Positions 23,677-35,405 of a stretch of DNA of 64,000 nucleotides are shown in pieces (positions within the stretch are counted from its first letter, which is position 1; each line of letters opens with the position of its first letter). This DNA comes from Dermatemys mawii. Lineage: Eukaryota > Chordata > Testudines > Dermatemydidae. Made by a program: the position numbers and the translations under genes. Under the pieces are notes generated by a model that worked only from the letters and a program-made list of their open reading frames with translations, had not been told where the DNA came from and did no database searches. The stretch is taken from positions 11,593,132 through 11,657,131 of the forward strand of contig ML677366.1 of the NCBI GenBank assembly GCA_007922305.1, given 5' to 3'.

Positions 23677-24046
23677 CTTAATCATGATCATTAGAACTTG
23701 TGTATCTCCTTCATCCAGGGGTCTCAAATTAACAAACAGTTAATTATGCCGTACAAAACAGCAGATGGCAGTTCAGAAGGTGCATGCAATGCACAATGAA
23801 TGAATGAATGGCTGGCATCCTTTCCATCTTACTAATGACCTACAAAGAGACTGTCAAAGTTTAAGTTAAAAAAAAAAAGCTGTGCTTGTTTTTTATCTTA
23901 GGAATCTTGGGTATTGACTTCTCACTTTTTATTGAAAGACTTAGGCAGGTTTTGGAGAGATCTGGACAGTGATGTCACATGAAGCTGACCCCTGAGCTGC
24001 AGCTCCCTGGTTGCTACTGAGGTCGCAGGAGATGCTTATTCTTTGG

Positions 24047-24116
24047 CTTTGTCTAGGTAAAAAGGTCTAGGTAAAAAGGCTTATCGACATACAATTTTGT
24101 ATGTCGACAAGCCTTT
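24047..24116. repeat. Tandem 14-mer followed by a 19-bp-arm hairpin
   Basis: gtctaggtaaaaag occurs twice in tandem, then aaaggcttatcgacataca (24075-24093) and its inverted partner tgtatgtcgacaagccttt (24098-24116) form a hairpin with a 4-base loop and one mismatch. It is probably the remains of a MITE core. Confidence 0.8.
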
Positions 24117-24744
24117 GGGAGCTTTTCTGCTGAAGCCACGTTACCACACGCAGTTATCTCCCTTGTGGTTTTAACATTCAAAACCTGCTTAGATTTACTA
24201 CCATACGGTCCGCATCTGGCATATGACTAATTGGCAGTAGTGTCAACTCTCGTGATATTTGATGTTTTTCTTAAAGCCCCAGCTCCTGAAGTCATGAAAT
24301 TATGCAATATTGTATTCCCCCTTCCCGCTTTTTGTTTATTTCCCTTTCCTTTTGTTTCGCTGGTTTCTCTTTCATTTTTCTTTTTGCTTTCGTTTTTCAT
24401 TTTTCATTTCTTTCTTTCTTCAAAAAATGGTTCTAACTCTCTTGGCTGTGGAGAAGAGCTTCTAAATGTGACCCACAAGGCCATTTAAAATAACCCTTTT
24501 TATTTTTTAGTCTCCTGATTTGTGTCTGAGGCCTGACTCATGGGGTGTGAAGGGTTGGGGCTGGCCATACAGAACAAAGATTGTAGCTCCAACTGCTTCT
24601 TCACCCTGCATTCCCAGGGTTTATAGCGGTTCTAACAAAGATCAGTCACTACGTGGCACCTTCTCTCATGTCTCCAATGTCCAAATGCCACAAGGCATTG
24701 CACTCTCTAATATAGCCTCATCCTCTGCTTGTGAGTGATCTCCA

Positions 24745-24830
24745 TATTATAGATAAGGAAACTGAGGCAAAGAGAAGTGAGAATTGTCTACGGTCAGCAG
24801 CAAAGCTGGGCTAAAACTCAGGCCTGGTTT
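24745..24830 (-). mobile_element. MIR-type SINE fragment
   Basis: attatagataaggaaactga, ggcaaagagaagtgag and ggtcagcagcaaagctggg match the antisense MIR core pattern. Confidence 0.7.
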
Positions 24831-26099
24831 TCGGTGGTGTACCTTTACTATAGAGTCCCATGAAAAGTGAAAGGGGTTGGAGTGGAAGACTGGAGGGAGA
24901 GGTACTTGAGGCGGTTTCTGTTCAGTTAGTCTCCTCTAAGGCAGAATCTCTGTGGTTAGAGTTCTCTAGGGAGGCCATGGGAGCTCTGTAGCCGCAGAAA
25001 CTCCACACACAGCATCACCCAACCAGCTGCAGACACAGAGACAAGGCAGGAGTAACAGTGAGTGGAGTGATGTAGGGTGTTGTGGGTGTTGAAGGGTACA
25101 TTTGGGGACTACTTTCTTGGTGGGAGGAATGAGGAAAATCCAAAGAGGAACATGAGGAACCAGGGATGAATGTGGGGGAGCCAGGCAAGGGCGATGGAAG
25201 GGGAATTCAAGTGAGGGAACCAGAATGCAAAGCCGAGTGTGAAGGAGCTGTGGGGATCCAGAGGTAGAAAAGGGAGTGGGGGTGGGGAACCTAGGGTTGG
25301 GAGGGTGAGTGAGCACAGAGGAGGATGGAGCGGAAACTCAATGGAAAACTGGTGGATTTGTTTGGGAGAAAGTATTGATTTGAGAGAGAGGAAGAGGAGC
25401 AATGAATTGAAGGATTTTAGAGTTAATGGGACCGCTCGTTGTTTGAATATTGAAATTAGATTTTGCATAATCTGCATGGAGTCTTTTCCAAACTTGCAAC
25501 CTTAATGTATGCTAAGTGGAATGGTGAGACAGAGCTAGTTAATACGGCTTTAGTTTTAAAACCTGAGGCATCAAACTGGTTTTGATCTTAGTAGATTAGT
25601 GGCCTAGAAAAGGATGTAGCCTCCTGTTCCCAGTGATGTGTCTTAAGCAATTAATTGTAGGCAAATTATGAAGTCATACAAAACACCCTTTGCCCTTGTT
25701 ATTTCTGTGTGTACTTTTCTTCCATTGCAATGAATGTATCTTTGAGGCTGCAGGAGAGTGGGTTTTTAATCTATCGCAGGTATTTATATACCTTGAAACC
25801 AGATTTTCAGAGTTGTATGTGCAAAAGAACATGTGTGTAATTGCGCATACAATTACTTCAGTTACATGCAGGGTTACTTGTGATAACTACATAACATTTA
25901 TGCAGAGATAAGGGTGGCCCATTTCAAACAATTGACAGGAAGGTGAGAGTAACAGTAGGGGGAAATTACTATGGTAAAGACAGTTTTTCGCCAGAAAATA
26001 ACGCATTGTTGAAACCGAAACTTTTTGTGAAAATATACCAGTTTTAAAAAAACTTTAATTAGGCAGCATTCTCAGGTCCGGTATGGAATTTCTGGTGTG

Positions 26100-26235
26100 A
26101 GAGAGTAGCCAGTGGATAGGGCATTCACCTGGGATGTAAGAGGCCCAGGTTCAAGAATCTGCTCTGCCTGACTGAAAGTAGAAACTTTAACCTGATCCTC
26201 CCAAATTCCAGGTGACTGCTCTTCCCACCAGGCTG
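26100..26235 (+). mobile_element. tRNA-headed SINE (MIR-like)
   Basis: gtagccagtggatagggcat, tcacctgggatgtaagagg and cccaggttcaagaatctgct form a tRNA-like head with A-box-like and B-box-like (ggttcaagaat) promoter motifs. It is a retroposon head, not a functional tRNA: no cloverleaf can be completed. Confidence 0.6.
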
Positions 26236-26632
26236 TGTTGACTGTTCTGGGGTGAGGGCTCTATCTTGCTCTCTTTTTTTGGAAGGGGGAATCAAAGTTT
26301 AGTAAAAGTCTTGGTTTCATCCCAGTGCAACTTTGGAAAATTGTTTGAAATCTTGAAAATTTTCATGGGATGGGAAAACTGTTTCCTGTCAGTATCTAGC
26401 AGCCATGCCTTTGCATATCTTTTGAAGCTGACTGCTGTGCTTTATGATCCAGTCAAAATGCATGCCAAAATCTACCTATATATCTGAAGATGGGAGCAAG
26501 ACTCTTACAGTGATGCGAAAAAAAAACAGAGAGAAGAAACCAGGAGCCATGGAGCCCAAGTGGGTCATTTATATAATAAAATTATTGAGAATGTGAACTT
26601 GACCTCTGGCTTTTTTTTTGCCCTTGTCATAG

Positions 26633-26777
26633 GGCGACTCTGTTATTACAGTGCTGCTGACTGAAGAAGATGAGCTTGAAGATGTAGTTTTTTACTTGGT
26701 GTTTACTGGCTCCACTGTCCAACACTGCACAAGCACTAGAAAAATTAATCGCGGGACATTGGAGACCATTGCTCCCG
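26633..26777 (+). CDS. AKAP13: AKAP13 second coding exon (residues 12-59)
   Basis: A 145-bp exon after the acceptor catag and before the donor gtaagt. It encodes GDSVITVLLTEEDELEDVV, then FYLVFTGSTVQHCTSTRK and INRGTLETIAP, close to the conserved N-terminal region of AKAP13. It ends with one base of the glycine codon (phase 1), completed by the next exon to give GHDCCETVK. The segment is shared in outline with the paralogue ARHGEF28, but wording such as HCTSTRK and LETIAP identifies AKAP13. There is no known catalytic role for this part. It is too short for an ordinary open-frame search. Confidence 0.96.
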
Positions 26778-26892
26778 GTAAGTGCTTTGCTTTCATTGCA
26801 AAACACAGCCTAAAAAAATTGTGAAAACTGATGTATTGAAGTTTATTTAAACCTCATATAATGTTGAGAATCTTTATTATTTCTTCCTATTT

Positions 26893-26963
26893 GCACATCT
26901 TTTAGAGTAAAAAAATATGCACATCTTTTAGAGTAAAAAAATCTTTTAGAGTAAAAAAATATG
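26893..26963. repeat. Tandem repeat of a 16- to 26-bp unit
   Basis: The unit gcacatcttttagagtaaaa plus aaatat occurs at 26893 and 26919, followed by a shortened third copy without the gcac start. The three copies are nearly identical, so slippage is recent. It lies about 115 bases after the second coding exon's donor. Confidence 0.9.
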
Positions 26964-27304
26964 TATCTTGAATGATGATTTTTAAACCAGGCTTTGACTG
27001 GATGGGTTTTTAAAAAAACGTCCCAGAGGCAAACAGGGGTTTATAATGGAATTACACCAGTATGATAGCATAGTTATTTAATGCATAACTGTTACACTGT
27101 ACAAAAGAAAACAAAACGCTTTGCCTATGCATGTTAAAAGACTTTGAGAAAAGGCCAGACGGAAGAGGACACAGTTGCCTTTACAAATTACAAATGTCTA
27201 GAAATGCCATTTGTTCAGGTGGATTTACTACACAGCAAGGAACTGGCTACATTTAGGTTGCTAGGGCTGAGTTGAACAGAGGCTCATTAATGTAGCCACA
27301 GGCA

Positions 27305-27645
27305 TGGGCTTCCTCCTTTCCCAGGGGGTGCTCTGCCCCAGGCTCTGCTCCCACTCCATCCCTTCCCCCAGTACTCACCCACCACATCCTGCCCCTCCCC
27401 CAAGTGTGCCCCATCCCCACTCCTCGCCCTCCCCCAGCACATTCTGCAAGCCGCAGAACAGCTGATTGTGGCAGGAGGGAGCCACTGAGATGGAGGGGGA
27501 GGAATTGATCAGCAGGGCTGCCAGTGGGTGGGAGGTACTGGGAGTGGGAGGAGGAGGAGCTGGCTGCTGGTGGATGCTTAGTATCCACTATTTTTTTTTC
27601 CCATGGATGCTCCAGCCCCAGAGCACGTATAGAGTCAGTTCCTGT
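27305..27645. repeat. C-rich/G-rich inverted repeat, probable MITE
   Basis: The left half is strongly C-rich (ccccaggctctgctcccac, cctgcccctcccccaag) and the right half strongly G-rich (gatggagggggaggaattga, ggtactgggagtgggaggag), centred on cagaacagctgattgtggc. The outer end atgctccagccccagagcac has a weak partner near ggtgctctgccccaggc. The shape resembles turtle MITEs with purine and pyrimidine halves. The frames across it are not genes. Confidence 0.5.
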
Positions 27646-28827
27646 GAATGTAGCCTTATTGAAACAAGCCCCTGCCTTAAAACTAACACACCTTCAAGCA
27701 CTTAAATGCAGTGAGATAGTTTCTGAAGTTGTTGCAGGGTGTGATCTCTCTCCAGTAAATGTGCTGGGTCCTTGGTGAATTTCCCGTTTCTGTGGTATAT
27801 AGTGCTCAGGAAGAGTCATTGTTGGAGCGTCTTTGACCCAGGCTTCATGTCATTAAAGAAGGGCAGCAATTTCCTTCAGTGGCTTCAACACCATGGGAAT
27901 GAAAATTTTCCAGATGGCATTCCTTACTACTAACCTTGTATTCTGACTGTTGCTATACAGCACATTTGATACGAGTATGAGGAAAAAATAGTCAGTTGTC
28001 TTCAACTACATACAACAGTATAGCTTATGCAATTTAGTGTATTTCCTGCTTTTTATCTATGTGGTAGGTAATGCTATAGGAGAGACATAAGTTATGTGGA
28101 ATTTGCCAATGACAACGTGGTTCTGTAGGTGGCTATGGTCTCTTTGTTTCCTCATGGTGAATGTAGTGATTAAAGCAAAGTTGGCCATGTTATTCACTCC
28201 GTACAGTCTCTGTTTGCATGGTCAGGGTAATTAAAGTTACTTGGAGAGAGCAATCTAGTATGAATACTCCTTACTGGAACCCAGTGCAACCAATGAGATT
28301 ATGATTAATTTTCTCACGGAAGCGATACAGAACTGGTAACTTTTAGGTTATGTGTACAAGACATACAGTAACTCTGTGACAGTATTGGGTGTCGGACCTC
28401 ATTTCTCTCAGGACCCAAATAGCAGAATTGCCCAGAAAGGAACTGAAACAATTCTGTGTTCCGTTTCAGCATGAAAAGGAGCCAAAATACCTCACAGGAT
28501 TTCATTAGAAAATCAAACCATTTCTGTTGTTGTTATTCTGACATCCCTGTATGCAACAAAGGACACCACTTGAGCTTCTGTTTGATTTTGATGACTGTAT
28601 CTGCAGTGGCGCTGGATGGCAGTTACCTCTAGTAACTTGGGTTTAAGAAGGGTGTATTTCATGCTGGAAGATATTGTCACAGATGAAAGGACTTCAGTAT
28701 TGAACCAGTCTTTGGTGAGGGGTGGTGGTGGGGAAGGCTGGAGAGAAAGTCTTTATTATACTTATATCCGGAAAGAAATCTATTTAGCCAGTATTGTTCT
28801 ATGGTTCAGTCTCTCTTATTGAAGATG

Positions 28828-29010
28828 GGTTTCAGAGGGGTTGCCATGTTAGTCTGTATCAGCAAAAACAACGTGAAGTCCTTGTGACGCCTTAGTGACT
28901 GACAAATTTATCTGGGTATATGCTTCTGTGGGCTATTACCCACTTCACAAAAGCTTATGCCTAAATAAATGTGGAAGTCTCTAAGGTGCGACAAGAACTT
29001 CTCAGTATTT
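28828..29010. mobile_element. Palindromic Penelope-like terminus with 12-bp target duplication
   Basis: It begins ggtttcagaggggttgccat and then gttagtctgtatcagc, continues through gccttagtgactgac to a centre at gggctattaccc, and returns as aaaagcttatgcctaaataa and gtctctaaggtgcgac. It is flanked by a perfect 12-bp direct repeat ttattgaagatg at 28816-28827 and 29011-29022. No coding part is present. Confidence 0.85.
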
Positions 29011-29161
29011 TTATTGAAGATGCTGATTTTAGTAGGAAAATGATCTTTCTTAGCTCAGCTTCTCATCCTGCTAGACTCTACAGTGAATCTGCAATCATGT
29101 GCTTACCTTGTGTATTCAGCCAGTTACCTTGGAAGTGATTATGACGACTCATGGCCAAGTA

Positions 29162-29349
29162 CAGTAGAACCCCGCAATACCGCGCCCCACGATAGCGCGA
29201 ATTTGCTTATAACGCGGGGCGCGCATGGTTCCCGATGGTAACAGCAGGTGCCGCTTTGATGTGGTGGAACCCCGCATTACCACGACCCCACATTTACCAT
29301 GGACGATTTTTTTGGACCCTGTTCGTCGCAGTATTGCAGGATTCTACTA
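29162..29349 (+). mobile_element. 188-bp CpG-rich TcMar-like MITE, copy 2
   Basis: It starts cagtagaaccccgcaatacc after TA and ends gcagtattgcaggattctacta before TA (29350-29351), with the last block split here as gcagtattgcagg and attctacta. The interior includes gatagcgcgaatttgcttat and aacgcggggcgcgc. It has the same length and order as the copy at 21707-21894, reversed. The ends match the classic Tigger start cagtagaacc. Confidence 0.8.
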
Positions 29350-29553
29350 TATTGTTTGAACTCACTGCAGGCTTAACTATGAGGAAGAGGCTGTGTTTGG
29401 GAGACCGGCCCTTGTTGAAGCATCATAGCCAGGATAATTAATAAGTCCTTCATGATTACACAAACTAAGAAGACCATGAGCAAAGTGAATGGCTTTTGGC
29501 CAGTCACCATGTGATAGAACTAGGAGTGCAGGTTCTCTGCTTAGCATAAAAGG

Positions 29554-29680
29554 TAGGGTGACCAGATGTCCGGATATTACTGGGGACTGCCGCAATATTG
29601 TACAACAGTCTGAAGACTGAAAAGTTGTTGGTTTGTTTGGGTTTTTTATGTAGGGGGTGGGGCAGGTAAAAAGGAGGTTT
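29554..29680. mobile_element. MITE end fragment (agggtgaccagatgtcc)
   Basis: agggtgaccagatgtccgga is an end motif I associate with a turtle DNA element. The opposite end is not found; only ggggtggggcagg-like interior follows. Truncated or decayed. Confidence 0.4.
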
Positions 29681-31406
29681 AAAGAGAAAAGTTTTTAAAC
29701 TTCATTAAACCTAATATGCAAAAGAAACGTTGCCATTCTGTTTCTGAAATTTTTCTAGCAGTTCTGGTTTGAAAACATACCAGCACTCTGCTAGTGCATG
29801 TGAACCAGAAAGGGGAACTGACCAGGCTAGATTCTGCTGTCTAAGCTAAAGGAAGTGTTTAAAAGTAAACAAACTCGCATAAATAGAGAGAATTTGATTA
29901 GACTGAATAAGATAAGGTAAAATTAGGCAAATAATTTTTTTGAACACATGACTTTATCTGCAGGTGCCCCTTTTGATTCTCATTATACATAAAAAATATT
30001 ATATAGCCCGAAAGTCTTACTTTAAACAAAAGTTAAGGGCAGAGTCCAAGGCCTGCTACATTTTGTTTTACTCTGAGTAATCTGCTGTTTTACTGTGTGT
30101 TTTCATTGTTGGTTATGTGATAACTAATCTTTAAAAGAAATCTTTTGATTATTCAGATACAAGCCATTACTTCTGTACATGACAAAACTGAAGAAAGGAT
30201 TTAAATTTATAACCAGAGGTTGAAGATAGGGCAAGAGTGTTATTTACAGAGGGATCAGTTTTAACTGAAATATTAGATTCCAAATAGACTATAATACTGG
30301 GCTTAAATGTACATCAAATTTGGTCACCAACTGGGATGTCTTGCAAATATTCAGTACCTGATAGTCCTATTCCCACAATGACACAGTGGAAATATCGGAT
30401 AACCCATTAAAATTATCATACAAATGTGTAAGCAGAAAGGGATCATGCTTCATTTTCTTGCAGGTCATTTCACACATCATGGGTTCCTAGAAGGAATAGC
30501 TTGGTGTTTGGGACCACGAAAACGTGCAATCTCCTTTAAACACATACACATGTTCAAATGTGCAGTACCATTTTGGAATGTATTACAGTGCGACTTTTGA
30601 GGAGTTTTTTTTTGTAGGATTTGTTGGTGAGTTAGGTCTGAAAAATTCCTACGCAGTGTTGAATACTGGAAGTGGCAGTTTGTTAAAAGCACCAGATTAT
30701 AAAATTGTTCCATCTTGCATTCCCATTGCTAGTTAGTACTGGGGGAGGCAGGGTGGGCCACAACTGGAGTGAGTTTTGTTCTGAAGTAACGATCACTTCA
30801 GCTAAGAGGAGGAACAAAAGTGGGAAAATCACAGTCTAGATTTGTACCAGTAGTGTTGCATAATTAACAGAATGTCACTCGTCTCTCTGTTGGGTGGTGG
30901 TAATTAGGGTTGTTTTTATACAAGCTCCATTTCCTTTGTTTGCTGCTGTGAAGGAGATTAGTTAGAATTTGCACTTCTGCAAACTTTTTGACTTTGAGAT
31001 GCTTAGGAGAGGTCACCCCATCTTTTACCCCCCAGAGCACTGCTTTACTAAATTATAGCCAAATTCATATTATCTCAGATCGCATTATATCGGAGTGGAG
31101 GTGTATATGTTATTGTAGTAGGACCTTGTTTTGCCCTTTTTTTTTGATTTTCTATTTCACATCTCCACTGACAGCCTTTTACTGACCTTCCTTTCTAAAC
31201 CAGATACTAGGTGCCCTGACTGTTCTACAATTATTTGCTATTCTGAAGCTGGAGGAGTAAAAGGAAGCAGTGTGATCATCCAACAGTAGATGGGGATCCA
31301 ACAGGTATCATAAAAGGGACTTGGGTTGTTATGTAGCCTGTCTATAAGCAGGAACATTTACCAGGTCCCAGTAAAAGAGAGTTCAGAAAAGCATAATATA
31401 GATTAA

Positions 31407-31660
31407 GGGTATGTCTACACAGCCGACATTAAAGCAGTGCTATGGCAGTTCTTTAATGTAGCTGTATAGTCATGGCTCCAGTGCTGGGAGAGAACTCTCC
31501 CAGTGCTATAATAAAACCACATCTGGAAGGAGGGTAGTTACCAGCACTGTCTACAAAGTAGCACTATCTACAGTGCCAGTTTACATCGCTTAGGGTTTTT
31601 TTTCCCCACACCCTGAGCGAAGAAAGTTTCATCACTGTAAGTGGCAGTGTAGACTGGGCC
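31407..31660. mobile_element. 254-bp MITE with gggtatgtctacac ends
   Basis: The left end gggtatgtctacac and right end gtgtagactgggcc are imperfect inverted repeats. The flanks are TAA on the left and TTA on the right, compatible with the 3-bp TWA target of PIF/Harbinger elements. The interior has gtgctgggagagaactctcccagtgct, itself a hairpin. The superfamily is inferred. Confidence 0.65.
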
Positions 31661-32389
31661 TTAGTCCCTTATTAGAAGATTAGATGATTATTGATGAAGC
31701 TCCCCTATTAATGGAACAGAATTGTGGGTGGATCTAATGCTCCTATGAACTAAAGCAGAAGTTTCACCGGAGTTAAGAAGCTGTAGCTAATTTAGGACAA
31801 AGAATCATTTTAAAATTAAAGAATGAAATATATATTACTATGTTTTTTAAATATACTGTTGTTTTGTAGGGTTGAAAAGAGTGAAATTGGTTACTCTGTC
31901 CCAGTATCAGTTATTTGTATCAACGCAAGGGAAGATAACTTTCTGCTGCTAAAATCAAATCCCCAATCAAGGTGATATATGGTAATTCAACATCAAACGT
32001 AAAGTAAAGAGTCATAAAAACTGTTCAGTTCATGATGCCTTACATGCTTTCAGCAGCTTTTTTTTACCAACCCGAGTACGCATCGAGTGGTGTAATGCAG
32101 TTAAACCATTTTGTTAAACTGAAGATTTATTTTGTTTGTGTTACTGCTTTCCTTTTGCTTTCTAAAATGAAGCATTTCACCAAACTGCTGGCTTTTTGTT
32201 TTCCTTCTTGAGCTCATATTTATAACCCATAATTTGAAATGTTTTCCTTTTTGCCAGAAGTAAATGCTGATGCTGCAGAGTAGTTTGAGCTTTACATATT
32301 GTTTTGTACTTTGTGGTGATGTTTGTTTATCTTAGGTTCTTGTACAGTTTCATTGCCATAGTCTCTGAGAGCCTCACAGGTTTTAATGC

Positions 32390-32605
32390 ATTTGTCCTCA
32401 CAATACTCCCGTGAAATAGGAAAGTGCTAGTGTACTTTTTTTACAGATGGCAAACTGCATCACAGAGAGTCCATGTGATTTGCACAAAGTCACACAGGAA
32501 GTTTGTGGTAGAACAGAAAATTGAACCCGACTCTCCGAAGTCCCAGTTAGTGCCCGTTGTGCAAGTTTGTGATTTGTGGATTTACCCACTGGGCCTTGGA
32601 CTGCT
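32390..32605 (-). mobile_element. MIR-type SINE
   Basis: tcctcacaatactcccgtga, tttacagatggcaaactgc, tgatttgcacaaagtcacac and aggaagtttgtggtagaac are the antisense order of MIR blocks. The frames on both strands here are not genes. Confidence 0.8.
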
Positions 32606-34569
32606 ACGTGCAAGCTCATTTTAAGTGGGTTTCATGATTTAACATTCCTGTTAGTCTAAGGCTTAATTTTTCTCTCTCTTTCCTTTTAACTGTAGTTTAG
32701 GAAGTTAGGACTAAATGAAAGTAGGAACAGGCCCTTAATTGTTCTGTTGCAGTAACAATAGTTGGCTGCAGGCAAACAAAAACTTCACTCTTAGCATACT
32801 GGTAGCGTAAGAAATATCATGTCTGTGAACCATGTCATTAAATCAATAAAGAAGGTGATTATATGCCATACCATTGACTCCATGTTCTCTATAGTGTTTT
32901 ATCATTAATCATTTTCAGAAGTGGTCCTGTGTGAAGTATCTAATTCATTAGGACCTGTTCCTGTAACACTGAAATCAATGGAAGTTTTGCACTGGTTTCA
33001 GTGAGCAGAATTAGGCACTTAAGCATCATTTGTCTTTCTCTGTGGTGGTTGCCATTTGCAAACAGTTACCATGAATTTGGGGTACCCCAATTATTTCCTC
33101 TTCTGAATATGTCGAAATATTATATTTCCATTTCTACTGCATGGTTCCATAACTTTCAGAAAATATTGACTTTTTAATGTTGTTTGCTCTATTTGTCCTT
33201 AATTATATTCATATGTGGAGGTTCTACCTAAATTTTTTGTAATTCCTTTAATTTTAGGATTTTTCTACTTGACTGCTGCTGTTTAAAGTGAAATAAATTG
33301 CTATTAAACGATGAATATCTTCATTTAAAATACATACTTGATTTTTCATCTTTTTAAATGTTTGTTCATGCTTATTCTCCTTCACCATTGAATATGTTTC
33401 CCACCGAGGAAACTACTGTTAATAGAAAAGGCTGCCCTCTCTACTTTATTTAACAATCTTTATTCTGGAAGACCAAAAGAGTAAACAAGTTGTGTAACAA
33501 ACGATTATTTGTCAATAATAGTCATGTGGACTTGTTTTAAAATATTCTTAATAATGAAGTCTCTACAAAGCTAAAATAGAGACAGATGATATAACCAAAA
33601 CCAGTTATATACTGCAGCCTTTCTGGTATACTTTGGTGTATTATGCAAACTTGTTATAAGGAGATGAAACTAGCTAAATGACATATGCCATAGGATAAAA
33701 CTGTTGAATACCGTATAAAGAATATATGATGGTGTGTTTGGAAGCTATATAATGCTATAGATTTTGTGACAACCCTACATTAACAAGCCACTGAATGTGT
33801 TTGGAAGAGGTGGACAGATTTTGGCTAGGAAATAGCTTTCAGCGTTGAAGGTTTAAAATTTTGAATGTGGCCTCTCTCCATTGTTGTTGCAATATCTAGT
33901 TATTTCAGCCTGTAGTAAATCCATGTGTTACATACAGTGGGTATGTCACATACACGCACGAAATCACACACGGGATCCTTAAATTTCAAAAGCAGCGTGC
34001 TAAACTCCTTGAACAAAAGAACTCCTTTATCTGGTAGCAGTAGTTGGGTCCCTTATTCTTGGTGTGTGCCAGCCACCCAGGGGCAATGTCACTGACACAA
34101 AGCCAATACATTGTATACAAAATAAATAATTTTTATACTAGGTATCTTTTCCTATTTAAATCCTTTTATAGAAAATGTTCAAATCACCATAACAGGGTCA
34201 TGATAGAGGATACAATTAGCACAGGAATCCTGAGTCACTTACTAAAGCAAACCTAGCATGCTCTTCCAATGTAACTTTAAATAGCTGCTGAGGCTAATAA
34301 CCTATTGTTTGGTGTATTAAATATGAATACCCAAAATAGGAGGCTTGGACAGGATTTCCACTTTCAACTGGGTAGGAAGTGAAGTCATGGTTTAGGACAT
34401 TCATTGGTTTTGTTTAGCTACAACAGTGTTTTGTCTCCATGTGTGCTTTGTTTAATGATAAGGAGCCTGCAGGAAATGATACCGCCCTTTTAAACACACC
34501 CTCAGTTTTAGTCAAGCAAATTTATGGTACCGGTATAAATTAGACCCATCTTGGTTGTATATTGTAAGC

Positions 34570-34879
34570 CAGGGATTGGCAACCTTTCGGAAGTGGTGTG
34601 CCGAGTCTTCCTTTATTCACTCTAATTTAAGATTTTGTGTAGCCATAATACATTTTAACGTTTTAGAAGGTCTCTTTCTATAAGTCTATAATATATAACT
34701 AAACTATTGTTGTATGTAAAGTAAATATGGTTTTTAAAATGTTTAAGAAGCTTCATTTAAAATTAAATTAAAATGCAGAGTCCCCTGGACCGGTGGCCGG
34801 GAGCTGGGCAACGTGAGTAGTACTAAAAATCAGCTCGTGTGCTGCCTTTGGCACACGTGCCATAGGTTGCCCATTCCTG
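34570..34879. mobile_element. 310-bp hAT-type MITE with 8-bp duplication
   Basis: The ends are cagggattggcaacctttcg and the inverted cataggttgcccattcctg. The flanks are ttgtaagc (34562-34569) and ttgtaagt (34880-34887). The interior is a distinctive AT-rich stretch (agaaggtctctttctataag, ttaagaagcttcatttaaaa) followed by a GC-rich end (ggaccggtggccgggagc). I recognise this family from turtle genomes; it has the same end motif as the 10372 and 60507 elements but a different interior. Confidence 0.9.
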
Positions 34880-35154
34880 TTGTAAGTTAATTAGCAATTA
34901 ACTCTTTGCAACTTCCAGTTTTCCATATTTTTTCAGTGTAGCATCCATCTTACAGGGTGTCTCCACAGAAAAAATAAAAAGCAGTTTTGCCAGTGTTCTT
35001 CAGTTCTGAGTGCATAAGTGCAGGTGGACGAGAAGCCTGTGTTAATTTTAAAGTTTTTGTGTTTATGTATCGTGCTATTGTTGCCCGAAGCAAATTCAGC
35101 TTCTAACTAGGAGAGTGCAATGCAGCACTACAGCTAGTACAGAACAAGGAGCAA

Positions 35155-35405
35155 TGATCTCAAGTTTCAGCGTGGGAAGACTAGGTTGGATATTAGGAAA
35201 AACTATTCCTTTAGAAAGGTGGTGAAGCACTGGAATGGGTTACCTAGGGAGTTGGTGGAATCTCCATTCTTAGAGGTTTTTAAGGCTTGGCTTGACAAAG
35301 CCTTGGCTGGGATGATTTAATTGGGATTGGTCCTGCTTTGAGCAGGGAGTTGGACTAGATGATCTCCTGAGGTCTCTTCTAACCCTAATCTTCGGTGATT
35401 CTATA
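35155..35405 (+). mobile_element. CR1 LINE 3' end
   Basis: A sense-oriented CR1 tail: ttggatattaggaaaaacta, gtggtgaagcactggaatgg, gttacctagggagttggtgg, attggtcctgctttgagcag and ggagttggactagatgatct, ending near ggtgattctat, the typical short CR1 terminal repeat. It is well preserved, hence younger than the 11.5-kb copy. Confidence 0.95.

Larger units (their letters stand above)
6759..26632 (+). other. AKAP13: AKAP13 intron A (19.9 kb), repeat-rich
   Basis: Phase-0 intron from gtgagt to a pyrimidine-rich acceptor ending cttgtcatag. It contains the mobile elements listed separately. Stretches with nothing recognised are about 6760-7780, 8650-10370, 10650-11550, 13850-16000, 16240-17690, 18070-18820, 20490-21700, 21900-22430, 22870-23460 and 24840-26090. 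A strongly G-rich stretch at about 25070-25420 produces long antisense open frames that look like low complexity. An AT-rich stretch at 18295-18375 repeats variants of tctaat. Confidence 0.85.

Noticed and set aside
24966..25477. Antisense frames of 116 and 122 codons rich in proline, serine and leucine
   Set aside because: The + strand is G-rich here; stop codons are rare on the complement for compositional reasons. No recognisable domain or splice context.
26100..26165. Possible tRNA gene
   Set aside because: A-box-like and B-box-like motifs are present, but no cloverleaf or anticodon arm can be completed and a SINE body follows.
27253..27588. 111-codon antisense frame
   Set aside because: Low-complexity frame over the C-rich/G-rich inverted repeat.
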